Part shown: positions 22,620-34,399 of the stretch, one piece after another
How positions within the stretch are numbered: the first letter of the stretch is position 1
Layout: each line of letters opens with the position of its first letter
Assembly: GCA_028455995.1 (NCBI GenBank)
Contig: JABELC010000009.1
Span: 372,001 to 436,000, forward strand
Direction of reading: 5' to 3'
Origin: Scleromitrula shiraiana
Lineage: Eukaryota; Ascomycota; Leotiomycetes; Helotiales; Sclerotiniaceae
DNA length: 64,000 nt
The notes under the pieces: generated by a model
What the model was told of the DNA's origin: nothing
Seen by the model: the letters and a program-made list of their open reading frames with translations, nothing else
Database searches by the model: none
Made by a program: the position numbers and the translations under genes

Positions 22620-24500
22620 CAATTTCCCTGGAAAATATAGTAAACAAACGAACAAGGTAAGAGATTTATATTTACAAGCATGCTAAGAAATCTTTTCGGG
22701 TTATTGAATAGTCTTTGGTTGAGGATATCGATCGAATCATCCCCATATCCAGTTTCTTCTATACAACATTCGGGTGTCACAATAAAGTAGTAAATCTTCT
22801 TCACATCCTCGACAAGTCAACGGTTGCAATGAAAATTCATGGTTGTAACACCAGATACAAGATCTATTGATGTTACTTGAGGAAATCCAAATTACTATGA
22901 TCTGAAATACTGTTAGTGATGATTCCATAAAGAAGTTAAAACATCACAGATAACAGTAAAGGAAAGAAATGTCAGATCTACAGCCTTGTCATAGGCAGTT
23001 TCATCAATACCAACGTGTGGCTTATGTTGACCGTCGTGATAAATATTGATCATCATGTTATGGAATGGGGTTAACATGGAATGGGGATATGAGAAGAAAA
23101 AAGTGTCGCATACCTTCAAGAATGATTGAGCAATACTTTCATTGATGGTTGAATCAAAGCGAAGCAAGAATCTGAAATAATTCGTTAGCAGTGAACAGAA
23201 TGTTTCTATCAATGCTGAACAAGAACATGAGCATATTCAGTTAAGACAGTCTCGTCACCACCGTAAGGCTTGGACATATGCTTGTCATTTGTCGGTCGAT
23301 GTCATCAGAATGCTTAAGATGTGCCATGAAAAGATTATTCGAGATATAGAACAGAAAATTCTTACCATAGCAGTTATGGAGCGCCGATGAAGAATTACTC
23401 GGATGAGTATCTAAAGAATTAATGTTAGCACATGCCTTGCCAGAAGAAACATAAATAATTTATATATCAACAAATTCAGAAGGCATGAATGGTTATATTT
23501 TGATTGTGTCAACATCGGTTACCCGGATCAGACTCGTCATCTAAATTGCTCATCATAAAAGTTGTAGGTGATAAAAGAAAAATTTGAATTACCTTCAATG
23601 GCTCACTTTCAAATTGAAAGCTTTTGAAGCCCTAGCACCAATCAAGGTCTAGGGCAAACAGCCAATATCAAATCCACCATACCAACTATGATTTCAAAAT
23701 TAGAAACCATTCATCCATCAAGTATGTATAGTGATGTTAAGAAGATGACTGAAATCAGTGGGCGAGGTTTTCTAGGCCTGCCGCAAAGTGGCTTATCCAT
23801 CAAAACCAGTCTCTTTTGAAACTGTCGGAGCCCAGTGCCAATTCATCATTTTGCAGTTGCGTGTTGATGGGATAGAAAGGATGATTGAGTCGCACCTTTT
23901 GGTTGATAAAGGATACTAATCTTGAGATATAATTAGCATCAAGTCATCGTCAAGAAGCAAATTTTATAGTAGATTGATTGAAAGTTTTGCTCAGTTACAG
24001 CCTTTTTTGACTTCAATGATCGTAGACCTCAGTCGGTAATTTCCAGCGTGCAAAGCACAAACTGATCATCATCGCAAATTGTGTATAGTAGAGTAGAGAA
24101 GAAGATATACTTACAGTAAAATCAATGTTGAAGACCAATGCGATTAAGCCAATTTCGACTTCGCATGGTTATATCTATTGAAATTGTTAGTACAGCTCAA
24201 AGATCGAAATGTAATAAACAATGTGATTGTGGTCCATATCAGACTGACGTGATACAAAAGTTTCATTCCCCTTGGGGTCAAAGACTCTAGTTTGCGGTTG
24301 TTGTTTTGTCATCACTTAAGGAAGTAGAGGGAAAATAAAGCAATTGAGCTTACCATTGATGAAATTTAAAACTGCAATTCTGCACACAACAGAATTGCTG
24401 TTGTATTGGTTGTTCACATCTTGAAGAATGAAAGTAGTTGTTGGAAAAAAGAATTCGTTTTGTAGCTCAAGAATTTTTTAACTTGTGGGCCGCCGCTAAA
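22620..24500 (-). pseudogene. possible decayed or uncalled multi-exon gene
   Basis: No open frame exceeds 100 codons. The minus strand nevertheless carries several intron-like signals: donors at about 24353 (ATG/GTAAGC), 24115 (GTAAGT), 23590 (AAG/GTAATT), 23366 (ATG/GTAAGA) and 23116 (AAG/GTATGC), and acceptors such as CTTTAG near 23412 and TTTCAG near 23174. Peptide fragments between them look partly protein-like, for example GIDETAYDKAVDLTF and PTTTFILQDVNNQYN. I could not join them into one uninterrupted reading frame and recognise no family. It may be a pseudogene, a spliced non-coding RNA, or chance. Confidence 0.25.
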
Positions 24501-27500
24501 ACTGACACTAGTGCAAATTTTGCTGCGAAATATTCCACTAACTCAGAATGGAAGTGACATCACGTGAATGATTCTTCAAATATTAGGTAATAGGTCTCCA
24601 GCGGAGTAAACCCAAGATCCGTTTTCATATGACAGAAACAGCCTTCAGAATGACTTAGCACCGACTCGAAGGTTTTGATGAACATGATTTCGGTGCGAGA
24701 GGGAACTTCCAACGTGGTACCCGAAGAGCATATAGAGAGCTAAGCGAACCACCGACGCTTGACGGAAGATGTCGGACAAATGCATCGAACTTGGAGGCTT
24801 CATTATTCTTGTACATCATTGTTAACTACAGGTACTTATCATACATATGAATATATGCATCATGACCTTAGCCTCAAAGCTCAAATTTAAGTAATCAATT
24901 TGGAGGTGGAAGCGCGACAACACACATGTTATAAACATATGAGAGACGATGGAAGTGTAAATCCGGGTCATACTGCAGGAGATTAGATATGTTATGGAAG
25001 CTAGCTATGAACAATAAGAGCGCAGGCGATCAACTAGCATTTGTTGATCTGATCTGATCATTAAGTACTACTGTCAAAAAAAGATAGGTAACAAGTGCAA
25101 GTGCAAGTGCACGAAAATCTGGCATCATTCCATCCAGTCCGTTCCAAATGTAGCTCCATTTTGTCATTTCCTCTGCAGTACAGCCTCCCTTTTCTTCATC
25201 CCCGAAAGAAAAACGTACAGTAGGAGGTAATGGATCTTGAAGATGGGTTCGAGCCGACAAACTTTAATTCAAACGAGAATGAAACCCTGCGAACGGCTCA
25301 ACTTTCATCATGTCGAGGGGCTGCGCAAGCAACTCCTCCTTGACGAAATTTTCCGTCACAATGGTGATGAAATTGGGGGTTGCAAAGTGGGCATCTAGCG
25401 TGGCTTTGTTTGGCCCTATACATACACACACACACCGCGTTAGATGGGACGTTATTTTTGCTTACGAGTTAAGAGACAGTGCATGTGAAGGAGGGGGAGG
25501 AGGGGGAGAAGGAAGTTGCGGGCGATGAAACGAGACGAATGACCAAGGTAAGGTAAGAAAACAATTTAGCTAAGGGCTATCTGGGATGGGATAGGGTGAA
25601 GGAGAGGTATCAATGCGTATGAAGGTTCCAGAGGTGAGTGAAAGTCATTGAATTATGATATGGATGCAGGGAGTTCAGGATCAATGAGAAAAGAAGGCAA
25701 ATAAACATACAGACCTCTTGGAGAACAAAAAGGCTTCTTCCAGTTTCAGGATTCAAATGTTCAAAAAATTGTAACTTAACCTATTTATTCGAATTTCTTA
25801 TTAGATTTTATTAACTTGAATTATTAGAACTCGAAGCTGGCTGGGCTCAGGCAAGAAAATGAATGAATGAATGAATGGAATGGAATGGAAGTGCAGGAGA
25901 AGAAAGTGAAACGTATACATACACAATCCTTCTCATCTTCTTCAACTCTTTTTCCGAGCCCAACAAGGAGTTCTTTGAGCTATGTTGATATTCTGTCAGT
26001 GTTCATATGTCTATATACATATCGTTTGATACTGCCATAAAATGGAATACACGAACTCGAGCTTCTTTCCCTGCAGCGGGGTAGATGATAACACAAGTGT
26101 GGAACTCTTCGGACATTGCTTAAGATTTCTAACTGACGGTTGGTAGATAGAAACGTGGTTATCGTGGCAAGTGGATGCTATTCAATTGATGTACCGAACT
26201 GTTGTTCGGATCGCTGAAACGGTAGGCACTGGTGCGGAATATCATATATTATATAGCACATACAAACAGAGTGTCTATTCATATTGGATTGCAGTACGAT
26301 ATGCTCATACTGAAAAAACCAACTGTAAGATAGATTGATGCAGGCTGTTGAATCAAGGTATCTATGCGACCGTTATAATCTTGCTTACCTGACCTGCTAC
26401 CCCAGATTACTGTAGCTCCTAGACCAATCGAATCCTCAAGTTTACACCATGTAAGGCTTGCATAGCAGTGCCATGGTCATGGCAATATAGTTTTCCTGGA
26501 CATGGCAGGATGAGCAAGGCTGGATATACAATATTTATTCAGTCAAGCTCACATAATATAGATCTCGCTTCTAACTACCACGACCGGTATGTATAGTATT
26601 AGAGTGTATTTGACTCGTATAAAGCAAAAAAATCATCCAACGATCTCTACATTGAATGAGCTTATATCATAATAGATTCATAGAGAATTGTACATGTATA
26701 TACCGTAGCAAGGTGGATATAGCTAGTATAGAGTGATTTTAGGGTGATTTTAGAGTGATTTTAATAACAAAACCATAGCAATATATACATAGTACTCTGC
26801 TACAGAGCCACTTGCTCTATGGTGGTATAACGGAACTCTTGGTTGCATTATGACCATGGGAGGTTGTACAAATATACAATCTCATTCACCAAATAGAATT
26901 CACACCGGATGTACATACCTGCTATGGTATATAACGCGGCGGTTAAGTCGTAAACGGATTCAAACAGCCCTTAGAACTTACTACGAAAAAGGGGAGAAGT
27001 TCACAATGAGCGCGTGGAGCTTTATATACATTTTCAGGCGTTAGGCTTGTACATTAATATATAGGAAATGCGCAACACTACTGTACCGGCAGATGATGCT
27101 TTACGGTTTAAGACAATGTTCTCTGACCTGTACGCCTGTATGAGTACAATTCGTAACAAATATTACAATATCATTGGAAATTGGAACATGATCTTGGAGA
27201 GAATATTGAAGATTATAGCGGACCAAATCCATACTCCTTATTGATCTCAGTATCTAACCGTACCGTACCAACTTCTTAAATCTTCTTCCCAAAAGGGAAA
27301 AATATTAATGCGAATGGAAACAGAATGAACATATCCGTCCGAAAGCCGATATTTTCCGTCAATTTTCAGTCAATTTTCAATGCCAAATCCATATGAGATT
27401 ATTTACGGATATCAAATTATTATTACTATTTCTTGTGTTTCTCGTGTTTCTTGTGCAACCGGAAAATCATCGTTCTCTTGCTTACAAACTCCATTCCTCC

Positions 27501-27767
27501 GTTAATCCCATTGTGCTCTTTTAGCGTGGGTCGCTTTCTGCAAACAAAGCCATACGAAACATAAGACCCGTAACAACTAGTTGAAGTGCGGGGCCCAAAA
27601 TTCATGTGGAGCAAGTGATGAAAGAGTTACGGAGCTTCCAATATTCAATATTGTTTTGAAGGTCAAAGAGTGGTCGATCCGATCATCATCGTGATAAAAA
27701 CCCAGAAGGTATGATATCAGAATACTAATAAGGTAGAGTAAGGTTAAGTACTTTATTTTATTCACTA

Positions 27768-27809
<42 letters not shown>

Positions 27810-28127
27810 TTCTTACTTTCTTCTCTCTACTTCTTCACTACTCCGAATATTCCATTTTATATTGTGATTATTCACCATATTGGTAATATTGAACTATTTA
27901 AAGCTTCCAAACTCAGTTGCTTTCATACAAGTCCCTGTGTGGTTAAGATAATCCATCAATTACTTCCGGAATCAATTCCCGCGTAGACCCGAGGTTCAGT
28001 ATAACTCAACCGACGATTAAGCTAATACCTCTCTACTGTAATATACAGTCTGTATATTTACAACTTCTCTTACTACTTTCCGTCAATTCCAAATTCAAAG
28101 TTTACTTCCTTTTGATATCTACTCATA
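24501..28127. other. intergenic region upstream of FBP1
   Basis: No convincing gene. A 76-codon minus-strand frame at 25030-25260 has no upstream ATG and is rejected. A short GAATG repeat lies at 25860-25890 and a GTGATTTTAG motif is repeated near 26733-26762. The final 350 bases before FBP1 are pyrimidine-rich, as in many fungal promoters. Confidence 0.55.
27771..27806 (+). repeat. (CT)18 tract in the FBP1 upstream region
   Basis: Eighteen perfect CT units about 320 bases before the FBP1 ATG. Pyrimidine tracts are frequent in fungal core promoters; any regulatory effect is inference. Confidence 0.9.
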
Positions 28128-29277
28128 ATGGCTACCAACGGTGACCAAGGCTCAACTGAGCACATCAACACAGATATTGTTACACTTACCCGTTTCCTCA
28201 CAGAAGAACAATCAAAACATAAGGAAGCTACCGGAGATTTCACGTATGGTTTATAATACTCATATTCATTCCGCAGAATCTTAACTAACACAAAACCTAG
28301 ACTTCTCTGCCATGCCCTCCAATTCTCCTTCAAATCAATAGCATACTACATCCGACGAGCCTCCCTAATCAACCTTACCGGCCTGGCCGGATCCAGCAAT
28401 ACAACCGGCGATGATCAAAAGAAACTCGACGTAATCGGCAATGATCTCTTCATTGCAGCCATGAAATCCTCCGGCAAATGCGCCGTCCTCGTCTCAGAAG
28501 AAGAAGAAGAGGCCATTTTCTTTCCCCAAAACAAAGGAGCCCGTTATGCCGTTGCCTGCGATCCCATTGACGGATCTTCCAACCTCGACGCTGGAGTATC
28601 AGTCGGTACGATTTTTGGAATCCATCAATTGGCAGAGGGTTCAACGGGCACAAAAGAAGATTTGCTAAAACCCGGAACTGAGCTTATTGCTGCTGGTTTC
28701 ACTATGTATGGTGCCTCTGCTCAATTAGTTATTACAATGAAAGGCGGGAGCGTCAATGGATTCACAATGGATTCCGCGTTGGGTGAATTCATCCTCACAC
28801 ATCCAAATATGGTGTTACCTAAAAAGAGAGCCATCTACTCCGTAAACGAGGGTAACTCACTGTACTGGGAAGATACCACCAAGAATTACTTCAACTCTCT
28901 AAAATACCCGGAATCCGAGGGTGGCAAACCTTACAGTGCTAGATATATTGGAAGCATGGTGGCAGATGCATATCGAACATTATTGTATGGAGGTGTTTTC
29001 GCCTACCCGGCGGATAAGAAGAATCCGAAGGGAAAATTGAGAATTCTCTATGAGTGTGCACCTATGGCTATGGTTTTTGAAAATGGCAAGTCACTTTTAT
29101 TTGTTTCTCTGGTTCTGTGATGGGATGGTCACTAATTGTTGTATAGCTGGCGGACAGGCACTTAATAGTAAGATGGAGAGGATGATGGAGGTGGTGCCGG
29201 AGAGTATTCATGATAGGTCCGGAATTTTCATGGGTAGTTGGGATGAGATGGAGAAGGTTAAATCGTTTCATAAGTAG
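28128..29277 (+). CDS. FBP1: fructose-1,6-bisphosphatase
   Basis: Three exons: 28128-28243, 28301-29085 and 29147-29277; 343 residues, the usual family length. It catalyses the irreversible gluconeogenic step fructose 1,6-bisphosphate to fructose 6-phosphate in the cytosol. The metal-binding signature DPIDGSSNLDAG lies at about residues 126-137. Other conserved blocks are NLTGLAGSSNTTGDDQKKLD, the YSARYIGSMVADAYRTLLYGG substrate region (residues 266-286 approximately) and the C-terminal FENAGGQALN. The second intron starts with GC (G/GCAAGT...TAG). Only this splice keeps the conserved FENAGG in frame; the nearby GT would shift the frame. The gene is convergent with the 2EXR gene, 161 bases between stops. 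Glucose repression is expected from the family but not visible here. Confidence 0.97.
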
Positions 29278-29438
29278 AGATTCCCAGGTCGGTCAGGTGT
29301 TGGGGTTTGGGCAATTTATGATTAATTGAACGAATATCTCAAATCAAATGCAGTATTGTAATTTGTGAAGGAAATGGTTTGAATTTCAATGATCTTATGG
29401 AAAAAAATTATTATCTTTCGGTACAGCAAAAGACGCGC

Positions 29439-30815
29439 TTAATACACTGGAACAAAAAAACTCCACGGCCCTGATCGCTCTTGTTTCTCACGTAGCTCCT
29501 GTATCTTCTTCTGGTATTCACGTTCCGCCAGCCCCAACATTTCCTCTGTCGGAATCAAGGGTTCATATTCTCCTTCCGCCTTCATCCACCCATAATGCCA
29601 ACATGTTTGATTTGACCCAAGTATTTCATTATATGTGACACCAAACCTCCTGTCACACTCAATCCCGGGCCAAATCCGAGTCGCGGCATCGGGAACAGGG
29701 TCGAGGAGAAGGGTACAATGTTCTAGATTCGGGAATGGCCAAAGCAATAATTGACCAAAGTCGTAGAAGCCTTGTATCGCGGATGCATCTACGACAAGAT
29801 GCTTGACTCTTAGGCTCGTGTCATTGGTTGCCGCCACGAAGTCTTTTAATTCTTCACGTTGCTGCAGGTAGGTAGGTAAGGTGTGAGTTGGGTCAGGGTT
29901 TGTGTACCGGTATAACGGATCCTTAAATATGCACTCAGATGATGCATCGCTGCGATGCCAACAACGTCCGCCATCTGGGCAATTGCGCTGATTATTCGCG
30001 GCCGAGGTCAAAAGCGAAGTCAAAGGACGCATGGATCCCAAACATAGAATATCCGACTCAAAATCAAAGCTGAAGCCAATGTTCCAACTTCGTGCCTCTG
30101 GATTGTCACCGTTCACACAGACAACAGCATCGCTTGTTCTGGAAGTTTCGTGTCGAAAAGTGATTCGTTCTGATGGCAACAATCCTGACTTCAATAATTC
30201 TTCTCGCAAGCCTTTAGAAACCCGAAACAGAGCAACGCGTGAACTGACGGCTACAGGTGCCCGCAAAACATGCTCTGAGGAGTTTGGTTCGCCCAAGGCT
30301 GAACATGGAAATTTGAGATTCAATATCTGAGGTTTCAATGCGGCAAATTTGAAAATCGCTACCTGGAGCTCGAATGGGAGTTTGGGGAAATATGTGAACA
30401 TCGCTGATCGAGATGAGGTCTCAGCCGGAGGTGCGGGGGCATGAGATGGTGGTGGTGTCGGGGCCGAAAGTGTTAGAGGAAAACATGTTACCGCTAAGTA
30501 GGATGTTGGGAAAAATGTAGGAGGACATAATATTTTGGTGAAGAGCATTAAAGGGAAAAGAATTGGTGATATGGTTAAGAGGGGTATTGGAAGACGTGAT
30601 ATAAGGGTCTGAGGAGGACTTGGAGGCGGCGTCAAAGGAGGATTTGGAGGAGGACATGGCGGAGGACTTGGAAGACCTGATGATTCAACCAGAGAAGAAC
30701 CTGGAGGAAGACTTGGGAGCGGTGTGGGAAGAAGGAGTGCAAGATCTTCCTCTATCTGAGAGGAAATTGGGTCTACAACCTCAAGAGGTGGGGTTGTAAG
30801 ATCTTGGTTTGCCAT
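29439..30815 (-). CDS. 2EXR-domain protein with proline-rich N-terminus
   Basis: A single exon of 458 residues starting at MANQDLTTP. The first 130 residues are dominated by Pro/Ser with PPSPP-type runs and one leucine/isoleucine-rich stretch that might be membrane-associated. From about residue 138 comes FTYFPKLPFELQVAIFKFA, the F-box-like opening of the 2EXR family, which is greatly expanded in Helotiales. Features such as VALFRVSKGLREE and the Asp/Phe-rich core FDFESDILCLGSM follow. The C-terminus is charged (EREYQKKIQELREKQERSG). No catalytic residues are known for the family and its function is unknown. A protein-interaction role is possible by analogy with F-box proteins. Confidence 0.85.
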   Translation of the reverse strand: MANQDLTTPPLEVVDPISSQIEEDLALLLPTPLPSLPPGSSLVESSGLPSPPPCPPPNPPLTPPPSPPQTLISRLPIPLLTISPILFPLMLFTKILCPPTFFPTSYLAVTCFPLTLSAPTPPPSHAPAPPAETSSRSAMFTYFPKLPFELQVAIFKFAALKPQILNLKFPCSALGEPNSSEHVLRAPVAVSSRVALFRVSKGLREELLKSGLLPSERITFRHETSRTSDAVVCVNGDNPEARSWNIGFSFDFESDILCLGSMRPLTSLLTSAANNQRNCPDGGRCWHRSDASSECIFKDPLYRYTNPDPTHTLPTYLQQREELKDFVAATNDTSLRVKHLVVDASAIQGFYDFGQLLLWPFPNLEHCTLLLDPVPDAATRIWPGIECDRRFGVTYNEILGSNQTCWHYGWMKAEGEYEPLIPTEEMLGLAEREYQKKIQELREKQERSGPWSFFVPVY

Positions 30816-31549
30816 GACGTGTGGAAAAACAATCCAGTACTATGTGTTTAAGACAGAACTGTAAGATTTGAGAACATGTAGAAGTAAAACTTTTGGAAAT
30901 TGCTGAGGATGGGGGAAGGAAATGGAAGGGAAGCCAAGGAAGATGGGGGTCCTTATATGCTGAGAGTGTCTGTAAGGATGTGAGTCTCGTTCATTATGTG
31001 GCTCGGATATCTATGGTATATCATGCGTGGTCATTGTTTTTCAACTTGATTGCTGTTGATTCATAGAGTTTTCTTTTGACAAAATTGCTGGGCTTGACAA
31101 ACTGTATATCAATCACTGCGAGAAAATTTGGATAAGATGGCTGTCAACTGGTATGTTTCTTGTGGATGGGTCATCTTCCACGTTATACGTATGTAGTAAA
31201 TGATCTTGCAGGAAGAAAAGTGAGTAAATCTCACCTTGAGATTGTTAAATATCTAGCAACTATAGTAGATTTGAATGACTCCATTGGAGAAGCAATACTC
31301 ACAATAAGAGACCACCAACAACGGATTGTACAGAGTTGCAAAAGCAGTAAACTGAGAACTTTGGGAATCATCCTCAAATAGAGTATCATCTGACCAAATT
31401 TATGCAAACAACCAAAACTAAAGATAGGGATGTTAAGATCCTTATATAATCGATCGCTAAAATTGAGATTCCAACTCCATTCCATTGCATATCCGGCATA
31501 GTGCGGTTGATACTACGCTCTCTATACCCTGCTCTCTATCACTCATCCA
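30816..31549. other. intergenic, no feature seen
   Basis: Upstream region of the 2EXR gene and 3' flank of the DsbA-like gene. A 73-codon frame at 31160-31381 (+) lacks an ATG at its start and resembles nothing known to me. Confidence 0.5.
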
Positions 31550-32277
31550 TCAAGCCTTCGATTCCTCCTCCTTAATCTTCTCAAACAATTTCACAAACAT
31601 ACTCGAATCCTGAGCCCCTCCCACCTCATACTTCCCCTGAAGAGTAAAATTCGGCACCCCACTAATAGAATTCCTTCTTGCAACATCCACCTCCCGATCA
31701 ACCTCGGGACCACCCTTCCCCGTCTCCAACCAATCATTAACCTCCTTCTCATCGATTCCAGCCTTTACAGCCGCATCTCGAATCACCTCGTGACTCGTGA
31801 TATCACCTTCCTCCTCGAAATACGCTTTGAATAAATTCTCTACAACCTTCGTTTGGATCTCGGGCGATTTGGTTTTTCCGAGTTGGATTATTCGGTGCGA
31901 TTCCCGGGTTGCTCCTGTCTTGCCTCCGAAATTGAAGTTGATTCCCACGTCTTTGCCGATTTGTGTGATGCGGCTCATAGATTGAGCTGTGCGTTCTGGG
32001 CCGAATTTAGAAAGATACCAATCTTTCTTGTTGACACCTATTTCTCATGTTTAGATTGAAAATTGCATGGTGATTACAAAAATATATGAAATAGTAACTT
32101 ACCGACTTGGGGCGCTTCGGGGGCGAGGTAAAATGGATGCCATGTAATGTTGAACTCATCATTAGAATCTGGATGACGCTCTTTGTATGTACTAATTCCT
32201 TGATCGAGCTTTACCTTTCCTACATAGCACCAAGGGCAGACAGTATCGCTCACGATATCAATATTGAATTTCGTCAT
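31550..32277 (-). CDS. DsbA-like thioredoxin-fold oxidoreductase (FrnE-type)
   Basis: Two exons: 32277-32103 and 32037-31550; 220 residues from MTKFNIDIVSD. An in-frame ATG eight codons upstream (32301) is an alternative start, giving 228 residues. The thioredoxin-fold active site is CPWCYVGK close to the N-terminus, preceded by strand IDIVSDTV. The middle is helical, and near the C-terminus the cis-Pro motif GVPNFTLQGKYEVGGAQ is clear. This architecture matches DSBA-like FrnE/2-hydroxychromene-2-carboxylate isomerase-like proteins, cytosolic disulfide or glutathione-linked oxidoreductases. The substrate is unknown. There is no signal peptide. The splice joins G/GT across the intron to give VGVNKKDWYLSKFG. 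C-rich to G-rich switch near 31,860. Confidence 0.92.
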
Positions 32278-32796
32278 TTTTCGCAACGTTGGCCTGAACA
32301 TAAGCCACGGGAGAAGGTATATAGTGAAACTATGGGTATTGCAGTAAATCTTGATAAATAAGAAGTGAAATTAAATAAGAAAGATCCACCTGGGGTGCAG
32401 CAAGACAAAGCACAAGGATTCAGAAATGATTACTTATCATTAGAAATACATCGTGTCAGATTAGAAATCAATCCGCGGCTATTTGGCCGGCGGAAGCTCG
32501 GTTGTGGACCACTGCGGTATAGCTTCACTCAAGTTACTAATTCCAGAAAAGCACGCAATTAAATAACTGCGTATGGAATTTGAGATCTACCTAGGTATTC
32601 CCTTAATGCGATTTTTTGATGCACATGTGTTTGTACTCTGAATCCATCTTGCCGCTTCACTACAGAAGCTGCCCATTATCTCAAATTTGCCTGAACTCCT
32701 TCGCTGAAAATCATTGATACAAACCCTTTTTCCTTAAAACACCGTTCCCAAATTTGATACAGAAAAAGAATACGTGGAACCGCCAATCCAGTCTAC
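32278..32796. other. intergenic, no feature seen
   Basis: Upstream of the DsbA-like gene and 3' flank of TFA2. Only short spurious frames. Confidence 0.5.
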
Positions 32797-33705
32797 CTAA
32801 CGCTTCATATGCGAGTAATCGTGGAGCAAGTGAGCCATGTGGTTATTTGTAGTACGACCGCCCTTTCTCGGAGCCTTTCTCTTCTTCTCCTTCGGCTTTG
32901 GAGCTGCCTTTACGCGTTTGCTGGGATCCTCACTTGCCGGCTTTTGTCCGGCATCAAGGAGCTTGCGGACAAGATCGTCGACGCTGGGAAGCTCAGGACT
33001 GATCTTGTGCCACATAACTTGGAACTCAGGCTCGATGGGATGGATCAAGGTAGGGTCGTTGATCCAGACCATTCTTGCGTGGTTGTCCTTTTTTGTCCTC
33101 GTAACAAGGATTTTGTGCTGACTCTCCAACTCATTGATTGCCTCCTCGCAGTCTGGCCATCCATCCTTGAGGTCCTTAACAGATACTCCTTGAGCATCAG
33201 GTTTGCTTTGTAGAAATGCCAACAACTGTCCCTTAGAACGGACATTAATGATAGGGCGATGTCTGAAAGTACCCGAATCCCAGTTCTGAACCTTCAACTG
33301 AGGATCTGGAATCCATTGAACTCGTTCGTGTTTGTGAAGAATCTTAGCAATGAGCTGTTTCTGGGCCTCCGCGACATGAACTTGACTCAAATATTCTAGA
33401 ATTTCTTGGAACGTCTTCGATTCGTCTTTCTTCTTCAGGAACTCGATAACATATGTAACTTGAGTGAAGGCCTCAGTTCCGTAGCCCGTTGTAGCTGGTT
33501 GTGAATAAACGACATTGGTTGCCTCCCTCTTTCGCTTGGTAGAATCTTTATTTTCTCCTTTCGAAGTATTCGAAGCGTTGGAAGGTGCTGGGGAAGGAAC
33601 AGAAACGACGGGTGCTACAAGCGTGCGTTTATTGGTAATTTTAGCCCCTGCAGCGGCGGCGCTTTTCTTAAAAGCCTGCTGTTGTTTATCAAGATAAGAA
33701 GACAT
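32797..33705 (-). CDS. TFA2: transcription initiation factor IIE, beta subunit
   Basis: A single exon of 302 residues starting MSSYLDKQQQAF. TFIIE-beta pairs with TFIIE-alpha to recruit and regulate TFIIH at RNA polymerase II promoters. After a Ser/Lys-rich N-terminus there are two winged-helix modules: about residues 80-165 (YVIEFLKKKDESKTFQEIL ... VQWIPDPQLKVQN) and about 165-230 (LLAFLQSKPDAQGVSVKDL ... ARMVWINDPT). A basic tail (PKPKEKKRKAPRKGGR) is typical of the family and contacts DNA or TFIIA/B. The ATG sits 694 bases from the MLP1 ATG in divergent orientation, so the two probably share a promoter region. Confidence 0.94.
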   Translation of the reverse strand: MSSYLDKQQQAFKKSAAAAGAKITNKRTLVAPVVSVPSPAPSNASNTSKGENKDSTKRKREATNVVYSQPATTGYGTEAFTQVTYVIEFLKKKDESKTFQEILEYLSQVHVAEAQKQLIAKILHKHERVQWIPDPQLKVQNWDSGTFRHRPIINVRSKGQLLAFLQSKPDAQGVSVKDLKDGWPDCEEAINELESQHKILVTRTKKDNHARMVWINDPTLIHPIEPEFQVMWHKISPELPSVDDLVRKLLDAGQKPASEDPSKRVKAAPKPKEKKRKAPRKGGRTTNNHMAHLLHDYSHMKR

Positions 33706-34399
33706 AATCGCGATCGGAATATTCAGTAATGGTCGTTTTTCTGGCAGAGGTTATCGTTGATGACTATTCGATATTTGAATCGAGATGTGGAAGAGAGCTA
33801 CACTCAAGAACGTTAAAGACGGCTCTAAGAAGAACAGTATTGTATCCGATATCCGTAGAGAGCACTGTCATAAGTATGAAGCCGTATAGTTCTAGAGTAT
33901 GGCAAACTTGATTGAACAAACAAAAAGCTTTCTCTAATGTGCGGATAATTTCTTGTACTTGATGTACTGTAGAAGACAAAGAAATTGAAGATGAGGCTGA
34001 GATTACGGGGGAGATGCATGTGAGTGGGTCAAAGCTCAGCCCAGTCACTTTTAGAATTCGAAGTTTTATGATTGTATTATTAGTCAGCAATCAACAGCTT
34101 CAGTTCTTTGATGCTTTCAGATATTCACAAATTTAGAAGACACCGCGATTTGAATATCGCACATGTATCTTCATATAGCGAAACCATATTCCTAATCATT
34201 TTCTTCCTTTTTTCAATGATTATTTACTGAACCGCATATTATAAACACGCTCTTTCTGGAATTGTCCGCTAATATTTTACCTAAATTCTTTATTTTCACT
34301 TCCACACGCGCAGTCAATACTCGCAACCAACCGATATTATTTTAAATGGTCCACCACGAACGATAATTACCGCCCATTTGGAGGAACCTTTTTTTAAAC
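33706..34399. promoter_or_regulatory. divergent promoter region TFA2/MLP1
   Basis: 694 bases between opposing start codons. A 108-codon minus-strand frame at 33764-34090 starts with TTG and has no recognisable relatives, so it is not called. I see no clear factor sites. Confidence 0.4.

Noticed and set aside
25030..25260. 76-codon minus-strand frame with a hydrophobic C-terminus
   Set aside because: The frame opens with a stop directly before TTG and has no ATG start in its first half; no splice partner found.
33764..34090. 108-codon frame in the TFA2/MLP1 promoter region
   Set aside because: Non-ATG start, no similarity recognised, and located in a divergent promoter.
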